A stretch of 64,000 nt of DNA from Streptomyces sp. NBC_01233 (lineage in GTDB: Bacteria; Actinomycetota; Actinomycetes; Streptomycetales; Streptomycetaceae), in the NCBI RefSeq assembly GCF_035989305.1, contig NZ_CP108514.1, positions 8,226,501 to 8,290,500 of the forward strand, written 5' to 3'. How positions within the stretch are numbered: position 1 is the first letter of the stretch; each line of letters begins with the position of its first letter. Below, piece after piece: positions 25,501-34,140 of this stretch. Below the pieces are notes generated by a model, which was not told the origin of the DNA, did not search any database, and saw only the letters and a program-made list of their open reading frames with translations. A program made the position numbers and the translations under genes.

Positions 25501-26307
25501 GTGCAGTTTCGCCAAAAGGCTCTTTCCAAGCTGCAATCGCCCGAAGAACTCGACCTGCCCGTTCGCTTTGCGCGCCCGCAGGGGCGGTTCGTCCTGGCCG
25601 TCACGGTCGTCGTCATGGCCGCGGCGGGCTTCTGGGCCTTCACGGGCACCGTGTCCTCCAAGCTGAGCGCCCCCGGCATCCTCACCCGGGCCGAGGGCAG
25701 TTACGTGCTGCAGACCCCGGTCGCGGGACAGGTGACCGGAGTCCTCGCCGAGGAGGGCCAACTACTGGCCGCCGGTGCGCCCCTGCTCAACGTCCGTACG
25801 GACCAGGGGGACCGCCCCGTGCGCGTGGTGACCGCCGGCCGGCTGACGACGCTGGTGGCCAAGGTGGGATCGGTCGTCGCCACGGGCGCGGACGTGGCGA
25901 CCGTGGAACGCGTGAAGGATCCGGAGGACCCGCTCGTGGCCGTCCTGTACGTGCCGGGCGGTAGCGGCTCGGCGATCCCCGTGGGCGCCCCGGTCGACCT
26001 GAGCGTCCAGTCCGCCCCGCAGCAGCAGTTCGGCATGCTGCGCGGCCGCGTCAAGGCGGTCGGCCGTGCGCCCCAGACGCCGGCGCAGATCGGCGGCTTC
26101 CTCGGCGACAGCGGCCTCGCCGAGCAGTTCTCCGGCCACGGCAACCCGGTCGCCGTCCTCGTACAGCTGGAGCTCTCCTCCTCCACCGAGTCCGGCTACC
26201 GGTGGTCCTCCGCGGACGGGCCCCCGTACGCCGTCGACTCGCGGACGCCGGTCACCGGCGCCGTCCACCTCGCCGCGCGGCGCCCCGTCGACTGGCTGCT
26301 GCCATGA
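25501..26307 (+). CDS. HlyD-like membrane-fusion protein of NHLM peptide export (268 aa)
   Basis: A GTG start follows GGAAGGAA. After a basic N terminus that matches NHLM secretion proteins (QKALSKLQSPEELDLPVRFA) comes one membrane helix (about 33-53). Biotinyl-lipoyl-like halves follow (LQTPVAGQVTGVLAEEGQLL and TTLVAKVGSVVATGADVATV), then a C-terminal beta-barrel part. It should bridge the ABC exporter across the thick cell wall or scaffold the complex. The ATG of the next gene overlaps its stop. It is shorter than Gram-negative HlyD proteins, lacking the long coiled coil. Confidence 0.85.
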   Translation: MQFRQKALSKLQSPEELDLPVRFARPQGRFVLAVTVVVMAAAGFWAFTGTVSSKLSAPGILTRAEGSYVLQTPVAGQVTGVLAEEGQLLAAGAPLLNVRTDQGDRPVRVVTAGRLTTLVAKVGSVVATGADVATVERVKDPEDPLVAVLYVPGGSGSAIPVGAPVDLSVQSAPQQQFGMLRGRVKAVGRAPQTPAQIGGFLGDSGLAEQFSGHGNPVAVLVQLELSSSTESGYRWSSADGPPYAVDSRTPVTGAVHLAARRPVDWLLP

Positions 26308-28616
26308 CCGCGCCCCAGACCTCGCACCAGACCGGGGCACCGCCGCAGGCCCCTCAGCTCCCTCCCGCCGGACGCCGGCGCCACCGTCCCGAGACCAAGG
26401 GGGGCGGCTCTCGCCGCAGGTCCGCGTCCGCCCGTACGGTCCCCGGGGCCCCCAGGGGCAAAACGCCCCGCCCCGTACGCACCCCCACCGTGCTGCAGAT
26501 GGAAGCGGTGGAGTGCGGCGCCGCCGCCCTGGCCATGGTGCTCGGCCACTACGGCCGCTTCGTCCCCCTCGAGGAACTGCGCATCGCCTGCGGCGTCTCC
26601 CGCGACGGCTCCCGCGCCAGCAACCTCCTCAAGGCGGCCCGCGGATACGGGCTGAAGGCCAAGGGCATGCAGATGGACCTGGCCGCGCTCGCCGAGGTGC
26701 GCGCACCGGCCGTCCTCTTCTGGGAGTTCAACCACTACGTCGTCTACGACGGCACGGGCCGCCGGCTCGGCCGCAGGGGCGTGTACGTCAACGACCCCGG
26801 CAAGGGCCGCCGGTTCGTCCCCATGGACGAGTTCGACACCAGCTTCACCGGTGTCGTCCTCACCTTCGAGCCCGGCGACGGCTTCCGTCGCGGCGGCCGC
26901 AAGCCGGGCGTCCTGGGCGCCATGCCGGCCCGTCTGCGCGGCACTTCGGGCACCATGGCCGCCGCCGTGGTCTCCAGCCTGCTCCTGGTCGCCGTCGGCG
27001 CGTCCGTGCCGGCCCTGAGCCGCACGTACATCGACATGTTCCTCATCGGGGAGCAGACGTCCCTGCTGGGGGTGCTGTTCGCCTCGATGGGCGTCGCCCT
27101 CGTCCTCACCGCGACACTCACCGCGCTGCAGCAGGCCAATCTGCTGCGCGGGCGCATCATCTCCTCGACCCTCGGCAGTTCCCGCTTCTTCCGGCACCTG
27201 CTCAGACTTCCGGTCGCCTTCTACTCCCAGCGCAACCCGGCCGACCTGGTCCAGCGCCTGCAGTCCAACGACGCGGTCGCCGAGACCCTCGCCCGGGACC
27301 TGGCCGCAGCGGGCGTGGACGCCGTGGTGGTCGTGCTCTACGCGGTGCTGCTGTGGACGTACGATCCGCAGCTCACCCTCGTCGGCGTGGCCGTGGCGCT
27401 GCTCAACGTGCTGGCGATGCGGATCGTGATCCGGCTGAGGGCCACCGGTACCCAGAAGCTGCGCGCCGAGAGCGCCCGGCTCACCAACACCTCGTACAGC
27501 GGTCTCCAGCTCATCGAGACGATGAAGGCCACGGGCGGGGAGAACGGCTTCTTCCGCCGCTGGGCCGGCCAGCACGCCGTCACCCTCGACGTGCAGCAGC
27601 GGCTCGGCGTGCCCAGCGCGTGGCTGGCGATCGTGGCGCCCACACTGGCGGCGTTCAACAGCGCGCTGATCCTGATGATCGGCGGCCTGCGGGCGGTGGA
27701 GGGGCACCTCACCGTGGGCCTGCTCGTCGCCTTCCAGGCCCTGGTGACCAGCTTCACCGCTCCGATCTCCCGACTGGGCGGCGTCGCCGGCCGGATCCAG
27801 GACTTCGCGGCCGACGTCGCCCGTCTCAAGGACGTCGAGAACTTTCCCGTCGCACCGGTCCACGCGCGGCGCGAGCCCGCCGCCGGCACCCGCCGCCTCA
27901 AGGGCCAAGTGGAGCTGGACCACGTCACCTTCGGCTACAGCCCACTGGACGCCCCGCTGCTCAAGGGCTTCTCGCTCTCGGTCGGCCCCGGTCAGCAGGT
28001 CGCGCTCGTCGGCGGCTCCGGCAGCGGCAAGTCCACCGTCTCCCGGCTGATCTCCGGCCTCTACACGCCCTGGGAGGGGGCCATCCGCATCGACGGGATG
28101 CGCCTGGAGGACATCCCGCGCGGCGCGCTGGCCGCTTCCGTCTCCTTCGTCGACCAGGACGTCTTCCTCTTCGAAGGCACCGTCCGCGACAACGTCACGC
28201 TGTGGGACCCCACCATCGCGGACGAGGCCGTCATCGCCGCGCTCGAGGACGCCGCCGTGCACGACGTGGTCGCCCGCCGGCCCGGCGGCATCCACAGCCG
28301 CGTCGAGCAGGACGGCCGCAACTTCTCCGGCGGCCAGCGCCAGCGGCTGGAGATCGCACGGGCGCTGGTGCGCCGCCCCAGCGTCATGGTCCTCGACGAG
28401 GTGACCAGCGCCCTGGACGCGGTGACCGAGCAGGTCGTCATCGACAACCTGCGCCGACGCGGCTGTGCCTGTGTGGTCATCGCCCACCGGCTGAGCACGG
28501 TGCGCGACAGCGACGAGATCGTCGTACTCGACCGGGGCACGGTCGTGGAACGCGGGCGGCACGAGCACCTGGTCGCGGCGCAGGGGCCGTACGCCGCACT
28601 GGTCAAGGAGCACTGA
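26304..28616 (+). CDS. C39-peptidase ABC transporter, NHLM type (770 aa)
   Basis: The transporter both cleaves and exports the precursor. After a disordered Pro/Arg-rich N terminus, the C39 domain (about 58-190) shows the catalytic Cys71 in LQMEAVECGAAALAMVLGHY, His144 in FNHYVVYDG and Asp in YVNDPGKG. Six TM helices (about 215-480) and an ATPase domain follow, with Walker A GGSGSGKST (about 570-578), signature FSGGQRQRL and Walker B VMVLDEVTSALD. All catalytic residues are intact. The start overlaps the HlyD stop; the stop is 1 nt before the next start. Confidence 0.92.
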   Translation: MTAPQTSHQTGAPPQAPQLPPAGRRRHRPETKGGGSRRRSASARTVPGAPRGKTPRPVRTPTVLQMEAVECGAAALAMVLGHYGRFVPLEELRIACGVSRDGSRASNLLKAARGYGLKAKGMQMDLAALAEVRAPAVLFWEFNHYVVYDGTGRRLGRRGVYVNDPGKGRRFVPMDEFDTSFTGVVLTFEPGDGFRRGGRKPGVLGAMPARLRGTSGTMAAAVVSSLLLVAVGASVPALSRTYIDMFLIGEQTSLLGVLFASMGVALVLTATLTALQQANLLRGRIISSTLGSSRFFRHLLRLPVAFYSQRNPADLVQRLQSNDAVAETLARDLAAAGVDAVVVVLYAVLLWTYDPQLTLVGVAVALLNVLAMRIVIRLRATGTQKLRAESARLTNTSYSGLQLIETMKATGGENGFFRRWAGQHAVTLDVQQRLGVPSAWLAIVAPTLAAFNSALILMIGGLRAVEGHLTVGLLVAFQALVTSFTAPISRLGGVAGRIQDFAADVARLKDVENFPVAPVHARREPAAGTRRLKGQVELDHVTFGYSPLDAPLLKGFSLSVGPGQQVALVGGSGSGKSTVSRLISGLYTPWEGAIRIDGMRLEDIPRGALAASVSFVDQDVFLFEGTVRDNVTLWDPTIADEAVIAALEDAAVHDVVARRPGGIHSRVEQDGRNFSGGQRQRLEIARALVRRPSVMVLDEVTSALDAVTEQVVIDNLRRRGCACVVIAHRLSTVRDSDEIVVLDRGTVVERGRHEHLVAAQGPYAALVKEH

Positions 28617-28617
28617 G

Positions 28618-31614
28618 GTGACGCACGCGCACCACGCCGCCGTCCCCGCCGCCGTCCCCGCCGCCGCCGTCCCCGCCGCCGTCCCCGCCACCGCGGGCAC
28701 CGCCGCCCCCGCCGTCCGGCCGGACGGGGCCCCGGACCCGGTCGTCGCGGCCCTGGGCGCCCTGGGCTCGCCCGTCGACTGCACGGGCCTGCGCAGCCTG
28801 TCCCTGGAGGGCCCGCTCGTCCTGTGGCTCGTCGTGCAGGGCGAGCTGGACCTGTTCGCCGTCGACGCCGCGCAGGCCGGCCACTGGCACTTCCTGGGCA
28901 GGCTGGAGCAGGGCACCCTGCTGCTGGGCCCGGCCGAGGGCCCTGACCACACCCTGGTCGGCCGGCCCTTGCAGGGGTGCCGGCTGCGCCGCATCGAACT
29001 GCGGGAGCTGTACCGCCCGGAGTACGGCGACCAGTTCCACGGCGACCAGTTCCATGCAGGCCAGTTCCATGCAGGCCAGTTCCATGCAGGCCAGTTCCAC
29101 GGCGGACCGTGGTATGCCGGTCAAGGGCACCACGGCGCCCCCGCCGCAGGACGGCTGAGCCCCCTCGAGGACGCCTTCGCCCGCGGCATCGGCCGCGGCC
29201 TGCGCGTGCTCTACCAGGCACCGCTGGACGGCAGTGCCACCACCGGGCACGGTGGCGCCGACGACGACATCCTGTGGATGCAGATCACCCCCGGCAGCGT
29301 GCAGTACGGCGCCGTGTACGAGACGGAGGCGGTCGGCACCCTCCTCGTCGACGCGGCGATGTGGCAGGGCATGGTCGACCAGCAGTACCGGCTGCTCTAC
29401 GCCCTGGACGGCTGGATCGAACAGCTGGAGCGCGCGCACGAGGACCGCACGGCGGCCGGCATCGAGGCCGGCCGTGCAGCCCGTACCCAGGCGGACCGGA
29501 CGCTGCTGGCGTCCATCGGCCGCTCCGGCCGCCGCCCCCACCGCGGCGGGAGCGCCGACGCGACCTTCGCCGTGTGCCGCCTCGTCGCCGGCGCGGCCCG
29601 CATCACCCTGTCCGAACCGGGCGGGGCCGGTGCCACGTCCGGGCACACGGACCCCGTCGAACGCATCGCGCTCGCCTCGCGGATCCGCACCCGCGAGGTC
29701 AGGCTCGGCGGGCGCTGGTGGCGGGAGAACAGCGGTCCGCTGGTGGGCCGTCGCGAGAGGGACGGCACGCCGGTCGCCCTGCTGTGGCGGCGCGGCGGTT
29801 ACGAGGCGGTCGACCCGGCCACCGGCACGCGCGAGCGCGTCGCCAAGACCAACGAGACCGCCTTCGAACCGCGCGCCGTCATGCTGTACCGCCCCCTGCC
29901 CGACGGACGGGTGGGCCTGCCGGCGCTGCTCCGGTTCAGTGTGCGCGGCACCTTCCCGGAGCTGCGCAGCCTCCTGCTGGGCGGGCTGGTCGCGGTGTTC
30001 CTGGGCGCACTCGTGCCGATCGCCACGGGCCAGGTGCTCGGCAGGTACGTTCCGCAAGGCGAGAACGGCCTCATCGTGCAGACCGGGCTGGCACTGATCG
30101 CGACCGGCATCGTCTCGGCCTCCTTCATGCTCCTGCAGAACACCTCGCTCCTGCGCATGGAGGGCCGGATCGAGGCCACCCTGCAGCCTGCGGTGTGGGA
30201 CAGGCTGCTGCGGCTGCCGACGAAGTTCTTCGCCGGCCGCTCCACGGGCGAACTGGCCGGCGCGGCCATGGGGATCAGCACCATCCGCCGCGTGCTGTCC
30301 GGCATCGGCCCGGTCTGCGTGCAGGCGGGCGCGGTCGGCGCGATGAACCTCGTGCTGCTGCTCGTCTACAGCGTGCCGCTGGCGATGGCGGCGCTCGCCA
30401 TGCTGGTCGTCATCGCAGCCGTCTTCCTGGGCCTGGGCCTGTGGCAACTGCGCTACCAGCGCCGGCTGATCAAGCTCGGCCACCAGCTCGACAACCAGGC
30501 CTTCCAGACCCTGCGCGGCCTGCCCAAGCTCCGCGTCGCAGCGGCCGAGAGCTTCGCGTACGCGGCCTGGGCACGCGAGTTCGCCCGTACCCGCGATCTG
30601 CAGCAGCGCATCGGCCGGATCCAGAACGTCATCACGGTCCTGGGCGCCGTCTACCTGCCGCTGTGCACGCTGGTGATGTTCGTGCTGCTGGCCGGACCGG
30701 CCCGCGGCGCCATGTCCGCCAGCGAGTTCCTCACCTTCAGCGCCGCCCTGACGATGCTGCTGTCCTCGGTCACACAGCTGACCGGTGCGCTCATCTCGGC
30801 CGCCGCCGTGCTGCCGATGTTCGAGCAGATCAAGCCGGTCCTGCAGGAGACCCCCGAGGTGGTCCGCTCCAGTACCCGGCCCGGCGAGCTGACCGGCGCC
30901 GTCGAAGCCAAGAGCCTGTCCTACCGCTACGCCGACGACGGCCCGCTCGTCCTCGACGACATCGACTTCCAGGTACGGCCGGGCGAGTTCGTCGCGATCG
31001 TCGGGGCCAGCGGCTGCGGCAAATCCACCCTGCTCCGCCTGCTCATCGGCTTCGACAAGCCCGTCTCCGGCAGCGTGCTGTACGACGGCCAGGACCTGGC
31101 GGCGCTCGACCAGGCGGCCGTGCGCCGCCAGTGCGGCGTCGTCCTGCAGAACGCCCAGCCCTTCACCGGCTCGATCCTCGACTGCATCTGCGGCGCCGGG
31201 ACGTTCTCGCCGGAGGAGGCGTGGGAAGCCGCCGCGATGGCGGGCCTGGCGCAGGACATCAAGGCCATGCCGATGGGCATGCACACCATGCTGTCCGACG
31301 GCGGCGGCACCGTCTCGGGCGGCCAGCGCCAACGGCTGGTGATCGCCCAGGCCCTCATCCGCAAGCCGCGCATCCTGTTCTTCGACGAGGCCACGAGCGC
31401 CCTGGACAACGAAGCCCAGCGCGTGGTCATCGAATCCACCCGCGCCCTGCGGGCCACCCGCATCGTGATCGCCCACCGGCTCTCCACGATCATGGACGCC
31501 GACCGTGTGATCGCCATGTCGGAGGGCCGCATCGTCCAGCAGGGCCCACCCGCCGAACTGCTCGCCGACACGACCGGTCTCTTCCACACCCTGGTCCACC
31601 GCCAACTGCGCTGA
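28618..31614 (+). CDS. NHLM-type ABC transporter permease/ATPase with N-terminal regulatory domain (998 aa)
   Basis: The GTG start lies 1 nt after the preceding stop. The N terminus has an Ala/Val/Pro repeat, a cupin-like or cyclic-nucleotide-binding-like domain (about 40-130) and five QFH-containing pentapeptides (about 137-161). A second regulatory part follows, then six TM helices (about 440-730). The ATPase domain has Walker A GASGCGKST, signature VSGGQRQRL, Walker B ILFFDEATSALD and the H-loop IVIAHRLST. It lacks a C39 peptidase, so it partners the previous transporter. This pairing is diagnostic of the NHLM export system. Confidence 0.88.
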   Translation: MTHAHHAAVPAAVPAAAVPAAVPATAGTAAPAVRPDGAPDPVVAALGALGSPVDCTGLRSLSLEGPLVLWLVVQGELDLFAVDAAQAGHWHFLGRLEQGTLLLGPAEGPDHTLVGRPLQGCRLRRIELRELYRPEYGDQFHGDQFHAGQFHAGQFHAGQFHGGPWYAGQGHHGAPAAGRLSPLEDAFARGIGRGLRVLYQAPLDGSATTGHGGADDDILWMQITPGSVQYGAVYETEAVGTLLVDAAMWQGMVDQQYRLLYALDGWIEQLERAHEDRTAAGIEAGRAARTQADRTLLASIGRSGRRPHRGGSADATFAVCRLVAGAARITLSEPGGAGATSGHTDPVERIALASRIRTREVRLGGRWWRENSGPLVGRRERDGTPVALLWRRGGYEAVDPATGTRERVAKTNETAFEPRAVMLYRPLPDGRVGLPALLRFSVRGTFPELRSLLLGGLVAVFLGALVPIATGQVLGRYVPQGENGLIVQTGLALIATGIVSASFMLLQNTSLLRMEGRIEATLQPAVWDRLLRLPTKFFAGRSTGELAGAAMGISTIRRVLSGIGPVCVQAGAVGAMNLVLLLVYSVPLAMAALAMLVVIAAVFLGLGLWQLRYQRRLIKLGHQLDNQAFQTLRGLPKLRVAAAESFAYAAWAREFARTRDLQQRIGRIQNVITVLGAVYLPLCTLVMFVLLAGPARGAMSASEFLTFSAALTMLLSSVTQLTGALISAAAVLPMFEQIKPVLQETPEVVRSSTRPGELTGAVEAKSLSYRYADDGPLVLDDIDFQVRPGEFVAIVGASGCGKSTLLRLLIGFDKPVSGSVLYDGQDLAALDQAAVRRQCGVVLQNAQPFTGSILDCICGAGTFSPEEAWEAAAMAGLAQDIKAMPMGMHTMLSDGGGTVSGGQRQRLVIAQALIRKPRILFFDEATSALDNEAQRVVIESTRALRATRIVIAHRLSTIMDADRVIAMSEGRIVQQGPPAELLADTTGLFHTLVHRQLR
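29026..29100 (+). repeat. Five tandem 15-bp units encoding QFH pentapeptides
   Basis: Units begin at 29026, 29041, 29056, 29071 and 29086. The first two read GDQFH and the last three AGQFH; the last three are nearly identical at DNA level, showing recent slippage. The repeat is in frame and adds a His/Phe-rich strip. Confidence 0.85.
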
Positions 31615-31645
31615 CGGGCCGTGCGGCCTGCTCGTGCGGGGGCGG

Positions 31646-32045
31646 TCACGGAGCAGGGGATGCGGTCAACGCGTTGACCAGTTGGGCGAATTCGCCGCGT
31701 TGCCCGTCGGTCGGCGTGGCGTAGAGCGGCGCCTGCAGCTCATCGGTGAGCCGCTCGGCACGCTGCCATCGGGGTATCCGGGCTGCGGCGACAGGCTGTG
31801 GCTCCTGCCAGCCGTGGCGGGTGGCCCGTTCGACGCCCAGGTTGATGACCACGGCCGCTCGGACGCTCAGCCCACACTGGCGCACCGCCACCAGATGGCA
31901 GGCGCCACGGTGTTCCCGCAGTACGTGTATGCGCTGCATGGCCGCACCGACCGGGTCGTCGCCCGGGCAGGGTTGTGCGCGCCAGCCCGCGAACAGGGGC
32001 AGCGCGTCGGCGTCGGCGGCGTCGATCAGCTGCTGTGCCAAGCGG
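31646..32045 (-). pseudogene. C-terminal remnant of an SCO6745/HTH_67-like protein gene
   Basis: About 115 residues are recognisable: LFAGWRAQPCPGDDPVGAAM, QRIHVLREHRGACHLVAVRQ, ATRHGWQEPQP, WQRAERLTDELQAPLYA. These match the end of a Streptomyces family of about 280 residues. The N-terminal half is absent, and upstream the frame reads into unrelated sequence at the junction near 32045, where a LysR remnant begins on the other strand. Confidence 0.6.
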
Positions 32046-32255
32046 CAGCTCACCCTCGCACGGGCAGGCCTCGCCACCGCACTCGTCCCCCGGACGGCCA
32101 TCGACCCGGCCGCGCCGGGAATCCGCACGGCGCCCATCGGGGATCGCCCGATCCTGCGCCTCCTGTTCGCCGCGACGCGTCACACCGAGACCGCGAATCC
32201 GACGCACGCCGCCGTCATCGCGGCACTGCGCACAGCCGCGCGGAGCGAAAGTTGA
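32046..32255 (+). pseudogene. C-terminal remnant of a LysR-family regulator gene
   Basis: The frame encodes LTLARAGLATALVPRTAIDP, then RLLFAATRHTETANPTHAAV and ends IAALRTAARSES. This is the usual end of a LysR effector domain. The helix-turn-helix and most of the effector domain are missing. It abuts the neighbouring remnant head to head. Confidence 0.6.
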
Positions 32256-32281
32256 CATCGTCAACGGTTGCGAATTACCGT
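32251..32281 (+). promoter_or_regulatory. Promoter with overlapping inverted repeat upstream of the mycothiol-dependent enzyme
   Basis: TTGACA (32252-32257), an 18-nt spacer and TACCGT (32276-32281) form a good promoter. The repeat GTTGAC-ATC-GTCAAC (32251-32265) covers the -35 box and may bind a repressor. Confidence 0.55.
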
Positions 32282-32310
32282 CATATTACTTAAAGACATA
32301 AACCATCCAT

Positions 32311-32322
32311 ATGCTTAAGCAT
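32311..32322. promoter_or_regulatory. 12-bp palindrome in an AT-rich leader
   Basis: ATGCTTAAGCAT is a perfect palindrome within a stretch (about 32270-32325) that is much richer in A+T than the rest of the window. It lies between the promoter and the start codon and could be an operator or an mRNA hairpin. Confidence 0.4.
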
Positions 32323-32364
32323 CCTTGCCGCCTGCGGCAGCACCATCGGAGGAAGGGCACCGAC

Positions 32365-33126
32365 ATGAACCCCGCCCAGCACGGAGCGGCCGTCGCAGCC
32401 GAGACCGCCGGATTCGTCGCCGCGGTCAGGGCGGCCGACCTCTCCACCCCGGTGCCGACCTGCCCCGGCTGGACGCTCGAGGACCTCACGCGGCACGTCG
32501 GCAGCGTGCACCGCTGGTTCACCGAGCTGCTCCGCCGGCGCATCCAGCAACCGCCGACCAGCCGTGCGGTCGACCTGCGCCTCCCGGAGCATCCCGACGC
32601 CCTCCCCGACTGGCTGGCGGCGAGCGCGGAGGAGGCCGCCGAGGTGTTCGCCGCCACCGACCTGGACGCACCGATGTGGGCTTGGGGGGTCGACCAGCAC
32701 GCCCGGTTCTGGGTGCGGCGCATGCTCTTCGAGACCCTCGTCCACCGGGTCGACGCCCAACTGGCCCTCGGGCTCCCGCCGCACGTCGACCGCGCACTGG
32801 CGGTCGACGGCATCGACGAGTTCCTCACCAACCTGCCGTTCGCCTCCTCCTTCGCGCCGCTGACGGCCCAACTGCGCGCCCCTGACCGGACCGTTCGCTT
32901 CAGCTGCACGGACGGCGACGGCGACTGGCTGGTCGCCTTGCGTGCCGACGGCTTCGCCCTGGTGGCCGACCGGACCGCCGCCCGCGCGGCGGACGCCACG
33001 GTCCAAGGAGCGGCCGCCGACCTCCTGTTGCTCCTCTACGGCCGCCTGGACCACCGGAGCGACGACTTTCACCTGCTCGGCGACCCGGACCTGCTCGCCC
33101 ACTGGTTCGCCCACTCGGCCTTCTGA
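32365..33126 (+). CDS. Maleylpyruvate isomerase family, mycothiol-dependent enzyme (253 aa)
   Basis: The ATG at 32365 follows GGAGGAAGGG. The protein has the DinB-like four-helix fold with family motifs VPTCPGWTLEDLTRHVGSVH, then FWVRRMLFETLVHRVDAQLA and a C-terminal domain ending LLLLLYGRLDH. Candidate metal ligands are the histidines in RHVGSVH and ETLVHR. These enzymes use mycothiol for isomerisation, ring cleavage or detoxification; the substrate cannot be told from sequence. It stands alone behind its own promoter. Confidence 0.85.
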   Translation: MNPAQHGAAVAAETAGFVAAVRAADLSTPVPTCPGWTLEDLTRHVGSVHRWFTELLRRRIQQPPTSRAVDLRLPEHPDALPDWLAASAEEAAEVFAATDLDAPMWAWGVDQHARFWVRRMLFETLVHRVDAQLALGLPPHVDRALAVDGIDEFLTNLPFASSFAPLTAQLRAPDRTVRFSCTDGDGDWLVALRADGFALVADRTAARAADATVQGAAADLLLLLYGRLDHRSDDFHLLGDPDLLAHWFAHSAF

Positions 33127-33204
33127 CCGCGGGGCCGGGGAAGGGAAGGGCCCGCCCCGGGCACCCGCCCCCGACTATGCTCGCGACAGGAGTGCAGGAC
33201 GGGC

Positions 33205-34140
33205 ATGAGGGGGAGCATGAGCCGGGTCGTCGTGGTGCACGGGGTGGGGCGGCAACTCGACACCGCAGAGACCCTGTTGGCGGAGGTGGGGTCCGCACTG
33301 CGCGGCGGCGTCGCACTGGCGCTGCGCCGCGATCCCACGCTCGGACGGCTCGCGGACGGCGACATCGCCTGCGCGGGATACGGGGACCTCTACCGGCAGC
33401 CCGGCACCCGCGGCGAGCCGTACTACCGGGCCGAGGACGTGGAACCGGGGTTCGAGACCGAGCTGCTGGAGGCCTGGTGGCGGGAGGCCGCCCGGCTGGA
33501 CCCCCGTATCCCCGGACCGGACAACGCCGGTCCGCACGCCGCGGGCCCCGGCCCCGCCGCCCGTGGTGCCGTCGGCCGTCTCGCCTCCCGCCCCCTCGCC
33601 GTGGACCGGGTCCGCCGCGCCCTGCAGGCCCTCACCCGCACCCGCTTCTTCGGCGCCGTCTCCGACCGGCTGCTCATCTCGGACCTCAAGCAGGTGCGCC
33701 GCTACTTCACCGAACCCGAGCTGCGTGCCGCCGTACGGGCCCGGGCCGCGGAGCTGATCACCCCCGAGACCCGGGTGGTCGTGGCTCACTCGCTCGGCTC
33801 GGTGGTCGCGTACGAGGCGCTGTGCGCGCTCGGACCGGACCGGCCGCCGCTGAACCTGGTCACCCTCGGCTCCCCGCTGGGCCTGGCCGGACTGGTCTAC
33901 GACCGACTGCAGCCCGCACCGCGGCAGGACGGTTCGGGGGTCTGGCCGGCCCCCGTCAAGGAGTGGACCAACCTGGCCGACCGCGGTGACGCGGTCGCCC
34001 TCGTCCGCGAACTCGCGCCCCGGTTCGGCCCGGAGGTCCGGGACCTGCTCGTGGACAACGGCTCCGAGATGCACAGCATGCGCGCCTACCTGACGGCGGT
34101 GGAGACCGGGACGGCGATCGCCACCGGGCTGGCCCGGTGA
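33205..34140 (+). CDS. Alpha/beta hydrolase, partner of the caspase-STAND protein (311 aa)
   Basis: The start at ATG 33205 has AGGA upstream; ATG 33217 is an alternative. After a first strand and oxyanion loop (VVVVHGVGRQL), the nucleophile elbow reads VVVAHSLGSVVAYEALCALG. A later segment GSPLGLAGLVYDRL and an Asp and His near the C terminus (WTNLADRGDAVALV, NGSEMHSMRAYL) complete a likely lipase/esterase triad. The stop overlaps the next start by 4 bp, so both proteins are made together. In bacterial conflict systems such hydrolases act as effectors on membranes or nucleotides; this role is inference. Confidence 0.7.
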   Translation: MRGSMSRVVVVHGVGRQLDTAETLLAEVGSALRGGVALALRRDPTLGRLADGDIACAGYGDLYRQPGTRGEPYYRAEDVEPGFETELLEAWWREAARLDPRIPGPDNAGPHAAGPGPAARGAVGRLASRPLAVDRVRRALQALTRTRFFGAVSDRLLISDLKQVRRYFTEPELRAAVRARAAELITPETRVVVAHSLGSVVAYEALCALGPDRPPLNLVTLGSPLGLAGLVYDRLQPAPRQDGSGVWPAPVKEWTNLADRGDAVALVRELAPRFGPEVRDLLVDNGSEMHSMRAYLTAVETGTAIATGLAR

